A stretch of 64,000 bases of DNA, from the NCBI GenBank assembly GCA_022376925.1, contig JAIOJX010000028.1, forward strand, positions 73,187,001 to 73,251,000, written 5' to 3'. How positions within the stretch are numbered: position 1 is the stretch's first letter; every line of letters starts with the position of its first letter. This document shows positions 57,369 to 64,000 of the stretch, one piece after another. The notes beneath the pieces were generated by a model. It made no database searches. It was not told where the DNA came from and saw nothing but the letters and a program-made list of their open reading frames with translations. The DNA is from Tragulus kanchil. Taxonomy: Eukaryota; Chordata; Mammalia; Artiodactyla; Tragulidae. Made by a program: the position numbers and the translations under genes.

Positions 57369-59530
57369 CCTGCACCTTTATTTTCCCAAACCAAAGTAAT
57401 ACAAGAGGTGGCTAACATCCATGAAAGGTAATCTCTAAGTATCTTTCTTGAAAATTACCTTTGTGGACTTGATGTAGCTAATACATGATAAGAGAATTGT
57501 GTTTAGAAGACAGTATGAATTGTCACTGATGATATTTTAAGGATACCAAATATCCTTGAAAAATAATGCAAAGAAACTCAGAATTCTACGCCTTACCCAG
57601 TGAATGTTAATTGTTTATTCATCAGGTTTCCAAATTGATCTAAAACAAAGCTGCATAAAAATGATGACATAATTTTCTGGATGGTGGAATCAATGAGCTG
57701 CTCTCCTGAGGGGGTGAGCACCAATGGAGTCATCTGATTCTGAGAAGACCCTCATGGAAACCTGTGCCCTCCTTTGAGGAGAGATAGGGAAAACACTGAG
57801 AATCACTGGGCTAGAGGATTTAATTCGGACAACCAGGCAGTGTGAGTTCATCTGGGTCTTGGGCTTTTTTCAAATTTGCATTTAAAAATCCTTGTATGTC
57901 TGTTCCTGCGAAGTCATGTCGCTTCTAAGCTGTACATCCTCCATATTCCTTCTCCTTTGCTACAAGTCTAAAGAAAACACTTCGGTTTGTTAATGGAATG
58001 TTGTTGACCCAGTGCCCTCTCTGTCACAATGTTGATTCACAGCCGCCAGGAGCAAGGGGCAGCAAGCCAGGTTGCAGACAGTGACTAAGCCCCAGCAACA
58101 GGTCAGATGCGGCGCTTGCTTAATGGGCCCCTCTGTCTCAAGCGAGCAGTCCGCCTGTCACAGTGGGTACAGTTTTCTCATGGTAGAAATTAGTTGCACA
58201 CAATTTCCTGTCTCCAAGATTCATCAGAAGGCTGTTGGTGACCAGGAGCTACTCTCTAACAGTCGCTGAAGAATCACAGTCTAATGGTGAGCTCCCGCCC
58301 GGTGCTCAGGGACCCCAGTCTGAAGAGGAAGGGCAGGGCCCTCATGCTTACTGAGCATCTACCTCTACTAGGCATTTGACACATGTGATGTTATTGATAT
58401 TTCCTGGCGTCTCAGGGAAGTATGATTATTCACCCTTGAAAACAGTGGTTCCTGCACCTTTTTCCCAAACCAAAGTAATACAAGAGGTGGCTAACATCCA
58501 TGAAAGGTAATCTCTAAGTATCTTTCTTGAAAATTACCTTCGTGGACTTGATGTAGCTAATACATGATAAGAGAACTGTGTTTAGAAGACAGTATGAATT
58601 GTCACTGATGATATTTTAAGGATGCCAAATACCCTTGAAAAATAATGCAAAGAAACTCAGAATTCTACGCCTTACCCAGTGAATGTTAATTGTTTATTCA
58701 TCAGGTTTCCAAATTGATCTAAAACAAAGCTGCATAAAAATGATGACATAATTTTCTGGATGGTGGAATCAATGAGCTGCTCTCCTGAGGGGGTGAGCAC
58801 CAATGGAGTCATCTGATTCTGAGAAGACCCTCATGGAAACCTGTGCCCTCCTTTGAGGAGAGATAGGGAAAACACTGAGAATCACTGGGCTAGAGGATTT
58901 AATTCGGACAACCAGGCAGTGTGAGTTCATCTGGGTCTTGGGCTTTTTTCAAATTTGCATTTAAAAATCCTTGTATGTCTGTTCCTGCGAAGTCATGTCG
59001 CTTCTAAGCTGTACATCCTCCATATTCCTTCTCCTTTGCTACAAGTCTAAAGAAAACACTTCGGTTTGTTAATGGAATGTTGTTGACCCAGTGCCCTCTC
59101 TGTCACAATGTTGATTCACAGCCACCAGGAGCAACGGGCAGCAAGCCAGGTTGCAGACAGTGACTAAGCCCCAGCAACAGGTCAGATGCGGCGCTTGCTT
59201 AATGGGCCCCTCTGTCTCGAGCGAGCAGTCCGCCTGTCACAGTGGGTACAGTTTTCTCATGGTAGAAATTAGTTGCACACAATTTCCTGTCTCCAAGATT
59301 CATCAGAAGGCTGTTGGTGACCAGGAGCTACTCTCTAACAGTCGCTGAAGAATCACAGTCTAATGGTGAGCTCCCGCCCGGTGCTCAGGGACCCCAGTCT
59401 GAAGAGGAAGGGCAGGGCCCTCATGCTTACTGAGCATCTACCTCTACTAGGCATTTGACACATGTGATGTTATTGATATTTCCTGGCGTCTCAGTGAAGT
59501 ATGATTATTCACCCTTGAAAACAGTGGTTC
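57369..59530 (+). repeat. Direct tandem duplication 20 (57369-58450 / 58451-59530)
   Basis: Offset 1082 falling to 1079. About seven substitutions, mostly transitions (near 57461, 57500, 57544, 57552, 58044, 58056, 58140). No gene is recognised; a MIR-like segment lies at the right end. Confidence 0.95.
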
Positions 59531-59600
59531 AGTGATTAGGTGAAGACTTAGCAGGGCCGAGACTCCAGGCCTGCCTCACATGAGCAGTGATGGTGTTTTT
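59420..59600 (-). mobile_element. MIR copy, antisense (left part also at 58340-58450)
   Basis: TTACTGAGCATCTACCTCTA, CACATGTGATGTTATTG, GATTAGGTGAAGACTTAGC, and GAGACTCCAGGCCTGCCTC follow MIR order in reverse. 57220-58330 otherwise holds nothing recognised. Confidence 0.55.
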
Positions 59601-60528
59601 CCTGCTTAACCACGCGGCCTCTATATGATTCTGAGAACTGCTTATGTCACTCAGTGACCTAGATATTTTACAAAGCTTGCTACCAACAGGCGACAAGTAC
59701 CTAATAAAAGTGCATGCTTTTAGTTACAAAATTGTCACTCAATACAAATGGTTATTTTGAAAACTGTGCTAGTAAATGTCCATTTTTATCTCTTGTATTT
59801 TCTAAAAGCTCATAAAAATTTTGCCTTACATAGTTTTGAAAAGTACATCAGTCCAGGTGCTGGCATTGTCTAGCTCTGAATTTAGGGTTCAGAGAATGTA
59901 TGGGCCTTCTTCATCTTTGCTGAATCCCACAAGAGACAGAAGAATCTGAGAGACTAATTTCCAGCTAAAAATGCTGGATTGACCACAAACATTTATTCCC
60001 TCTTCAAAATGATATTAAAATGACATGAAAAGAATTAGGATTAGGACAGTATTAATAAATACCAATAAGAACAAGAGGTAGAGTGTTGTAAATTGAAGGA
60101 ACATCAGGCAGAGGGCTGGAATTTAAGAATCAGAGCTGAAAATGAAGGGGTGCTGTTGGTGGTGGCAGGTACATGAAGTTCTACATATTGACCTGCAGGA
60201 GTCTGTGCTTTAGCCATCCCACTCTCAAGGAATGGTTATTTCTGAGGTTATTTCTAAGAATAATGCTTCTCCACCAAAACCCCAAACAGGAGGGACAATT
60301 GCTCTGTCAAAAGTCATGCTTGTGTCTTCTCTGCTTCATCTCTTTCCCTCCTCCCAGCTTTCAGCTGGTTTGCTACATCCACTTGCATGACGTTCATCTA
60401 CACTTCCCCACAGTGAATAAAGGCCATGACATGGACTATGAAGAGTCACTGGAAATCACAAATATCGCTTTACACTGTTGGCTTTTCTTAGCCTAGGTTA
60501 AAGGTTTTATAGAATCCCTTCTGGGAGC
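59601..60528. other. Unique intergenic sequence, nothing recognised
   Basis: No gene-like frame with domain or splice support. The 107-codon open frame near 60173-60496 has no similarity I recognise. Confidence 0.55.
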
Positions 60529-62670
60529 TTAATTTTTTTTCCCCTTAAATCTTACTGTGAAGTGAGCCATAGGCCAATCTGTTAATATCATAGGATCTTA
60601 AAGATTCAGGCTTAACTATGAATGTTGTTCTGCATACATGCTTACATTCTCAGTGACTAGAGTATTTGCTGCTACAGATCATGGACTATTTTATATTCAT
60701 TTCAGTGTTCTCTTGCCAGTAGACAGCACCATAGTGGTTTTCAATAAAGATTTGGTGAATTAATGATGTATCAGTGAAAGAATTGTGCTGTTTTACTCAG
60801 AAAAATTGTCTTCTTTTATAAATTCAATGTGCTGCTCTTTTATTTCCAGGTTATGCCACTATCTTCTGTCCTGAAGGCCCTGTTACAGGATAAAAATAAA
60901 AAATAAACCCCCATTTAGTAAATTCTACGTATTTAGGTTTCTGTTATTTGCAGCCAAATGCAATCCTAACTAATGTGTATGTATAGGAGGAGGGATGTAT
61001 TGCAATCCTGCTGAAACATAAAGCAGGTCCACAACAAATTTATCCTAAGAGGGCTTTGTATTGAAAAGACTTTGTTGTAAATTGGCCCCATAGTCCCTTT
61101 CATGAATGCTAAAATTGGAAAAGAAAATAGGTATGTGCACATGTATAACTGAATCACTTTGCTGTATACCTGAAACTAACGAAACATGGTTAATCAACTT
61201 CAGTAAGTTGAAAGGTTAGGACATGATCAGAGAAGAGAATGGTGTAGACAAAGGCATGGAGGCGGGAACGTGAAAAGTATGATTTTAAATCCTACAAGCT
61301 TCCATGAAAACTATACTGTTTTTTTCCCAGCTCATGACAACTGTCAAAATACCATTTTAGATCACTGAGATTCTGCATGTACATTTTAACTTAGCCATGG
61401 CTGACCCTTTTGTCTGAGAAAAATTTTATTTGCACATTCTGTTCGAGCAATAAAAGGATGGATGGAAGACACTGTAATTTTGTGGTATTAATGTAAACAA
61501 ATTCTTCATTTGTACCCTTTGTCTGTGAGGGAACTTGAAATGTCCAAATACCATATTTATGTTCCATGATGATTTGGAAGTTGCTGTTTTATGCATGATT
61601 TGGAAGGTTAATTTTTTCCCTTAAATCTTACTGTGAAGTGAGCCATAGGCCAATCTGTTAATATCATAGGATCTTAAAGATTCAGGCTTAACTATGAATG
61701 TTGTTCTGCATACATGCTTACATTCTCAGTGACTAGAGTATTTGCTGCTACAGATCATGGACTATTTTATATTCATTTCAGTGTTCTCTTGCCAGTAGAC
61801 AGCACCATAGTGGTTTTCAATAAAGATTTGGTGAATTAATGATGTATCAGTGAAAGAATTGTGCTGTTTTACTCAGAAAAATTGTCTTCTTTTATAAATT
61901 CAATGTGCTGCTCTTTTATTTCCAGGTTATGCCACTATCTTCTGTCCTGAAGGCCCTGTTACAGGATAAAAATAAAAAATAAACCCCCATTTAGTAAATT
62001 CTACGTATTTAGGTTTCTGTTATTTGCAGCCAAATGCAATCCTAACTAATGTGTATGTATAGGAGGAGGGATGTATTGCAATCCTGCTGAAACATAAAGC
62101 AGGTCCACAACAAATTTATCCTAAGAGGGCTTTGTATTGAAAAGACTTTGTTGTAAATTGGCCCCATAGTCCCTTTCATGAATGCTAAAATTGGAAAAGA
62201 AAATAGGTATGTGCACATGTATAACTGAATCACTTTGCTGTATACCTGAAACTAACGAAACATGGTTAATCAACTTCAGTAAGTTGAAAGGTTAGGACAT
62301 GATCAGAGAAGAGAATGGTGTAGACAAAGGCATGGAGGCGGGAACGTGAAAAGTATGATTTTAAATCCTACAAGCTTCCATGAAAACTATACTGTTTTTT
62401 TCCCAGCTCATGACAACTGTCAAAATACCATTTTAGATCACTGAGATTCTGCATGTACATTTTAACTTAGCCATGGCTGACCCTTTTGTCTGAGAAAAAT
62501 TTTATTTGCACATTCTGTTCGAGCAATAAAAGGATGGATGGAAGACACTGTAATTTTGTGGTATTAATGTAAACAAATTCTTCATTTGTACCCTTTGTCT
62601 GTGAGGGAACTTGAAATGTCCAAATACCATATTTATGTTCGTTCCATGATGATTTGGAAGTTGCTGTTTT
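60529..62670 (+). repeat. Direct tandem duplication 21 (60529-61590 / 61608-62670)
   Basis: Offset 1079 falling to 1076. The 17-base filler at 61591-61607 partly repeats ATGATTTGGAAG from the end of copy 1. It carries an L1 3'-end fragment in both copies. Confidence 0.94.
61130..61215 (+). mobile_element. L1 3'-end fragment (repeated at 62206-62291)
   Basis: CATGTATAACTGAATCACTT, GCTGTATACCTGAAACTAAC and TGGTTAATCAACTTCAGTAA are the familiar 3' end of artiodactyl L1 elements. Short and non-coding. Confidence 0.65.
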
Positions 62671-64000
62671 TAATGACACTGGGATTATAATAAATGCAAT
62701 CTCTTTGACTATCATTGCCCACCATGTAATGTGTGATAGTCTTTAATTATATTCCTTGTCAAGCAGAAGACTATTATACACAGGAAATGATAGGGCCTAT
62801 GAAGCGATAAGAGTGTGTATTTTGTAAAATTTTCTGCAGTGTGGAAGAATTCTTAATAAATCTTTATTCTGCACTTTACCTTGAGTATTTTAAAAATTGA
62901 GTCTATGACATACTTTCTTCATTGATGGTGGAATGGAGAGATTACCTTTCTCCAAGGCTGCCAAGTAATGAATACCATGGGCTTCTTGGCACGTAATCTG
63001 AACAAACTACCTGAATGACTGAACAGACAGAAGGGATTTCAGAAAAGAAATGTAATTAATTAAAAGTGTGCCTAACAAATATCATATTCTCTGCGGATAC
63101 AGAGAAGCTGGCATGATGTGCCTCTGAGGCTGCCCAGGTAGACTGTGTGTTGTTCTACTCTAAACAGTGGCGTTCACATCACAGTCTGGGGAATGGCACC
63201 CTCGTTACTGGGTGGTGCACAACTTCCAAGGCCATCCGAGATTGCCCAGGCCATTCTTTGCTTGTCTTTTGCTTATTGCAGCTGAAGGATCTCTTGCCAA
63301 GTTTCCCTGTGTATTTTGCCTTTCCTCCAGCTCTTACTTTTCCTGCAGCTTTGGCAGTGGGACCTGGTGGCAGTTCTGTTATCCTAGGCTGTCTTTGGCT
63401 GTGTCCTTGAGTTTCTAGATGACCTTGAAGACTGACATTCATATACCCACCGTCTTTGCGGGGTCATTAGTGGGGATATTTTTAACATTTTTTCTCCTTC
63501 CAAATGCCAGGCTTTTCTCTTGCCTATGACTTTTGGCTTCAAAGAGAACCATATTTTGCCTTTGTGGCTTTTCATTAGGGTGACTATATGATATACTGTC
63601 CAATGGAGGACACATTAAAATATTTTATATGGTTATTCTAATACAAGGACACAGAGACCAAACCTGATTCTCTAAGAAAGGTCTATTGATAATGAGACTG
63701 GAATAACAAGAACAAACTCGGACTATCCCAAACACCCAGGGTTGTCTGATCATCTACCTTTCTGTCTCTCCAAGCTGATATACAGCAGGTTCATACCTTT
63801 AAAGGCAGAAGCTCTGTATGGGGTATTTCTATTCAGTTATCAATAGGTAATACACCCCCACCATTACGGTACTTTCTCCAGGCCTATCCGGACCTCCCTC
63901 CCTCTCAACAGGATGGCATTGGCATGGCCAGAGGCCTCTAGGGCCCTGTACCAGGCCTGAGGTCTACATGTACTGTGATAGGGGCCTGTACCATACCAGT
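62671..64000. other. Unique intergenic sequence, mostly unrecognised
   Basis: Open frames around 63147-63442 overlap on both strands and show no domain. A stretch at 63578-63740 (starting TAGGGTGACTATATGATATA, with ACTCGGACTATCCCAAACAC) resembles a decayed old interspersed repeat, but I cannot name it safely. Confidence 0.45.

Noticed and set aside
654..62670. The tandem repeats as a new genetic system, satellite or CRISPR-like array
   Set aside because: Each unit occurs only two times (three in short overlaps), units are unrelated, and there is no repeat-spacer pattern. The regular overlap length points to assembly.
63147..63442. Overlapping 83-87-codon frames on both strands near the right end
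   Set aside because: They shadow each other in different frames and none matches a family I know.

Overview
This is a stretch of mammalian nuclear DNA from a ruminant (even-toed ungulate). The evidence is the set of interspersed repeats: 3' ends of BovB LINEs, Bov-tA/Bov-A SINEs and CHR-type tRNA-derived SINEs, on top of old mammalian MIR, L2, MER5A-like and MLT1-like copies. The exact genus cannot be read from the sequence.

The only protein-coding gene I recognise is DCBLD2 (ESDN; discoidin, CUB and LCCL domain-containing 2), on the minus strand. Its first coding exon lies in the CpG island near 40-42 kb. It encodes the very long signal sequence and ends at a GT donor. Its second exon is intact at 8781-9008 and encodes the first part of the CUB domain. 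Splicing joins them in frame (...AQQ + GDGCGHT...). Positions 1-8780 are intron 2, 9009-40238 intron 1, about 41.5-43.4 kb the promoter and 5' flank (in two copies), and 43.9-64 kb upstream intergenic DNA with no recognisable gene.

The dominant structural feature is not a gene. Twenty-one direct tandem duplications, each about 1.0-1.15 kb, are scattered from 0.65 to 62.7 kb and make up about a third of the window. Successive pairs often chain, so that 100-640 bp occur three times. The pairs are nearly identical, but indels cluster at the piece ends next to the junctions, some junctions carry short filler, and some pairs differ by scattered, mostly transition substitutions. This is the pattern expected when neighbouring assembly pieces of about 2 kb or more, overlapping by about 1.1 kb, are joined without collapsing the overlap (some overlaps perhaps from different haplotypes). 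It duplicates DCBLD2 exon 1 and its promoter and creates a truncated, frameshifted second copy of exon 2. I treat these as probable assembly false duplications rather than biology, but list each so it can be checked.

The rest is ordinary intronic and intergenic DNA with many SINEs. Points of biological interest are a SINE subfamily with a GC-rich 3' tail and clear target-site duplications, one copy nested inside another SINE, and an adjacent inverted SINE pair in intron 1. I found no RNA gene, CRISPR array or new gene system.
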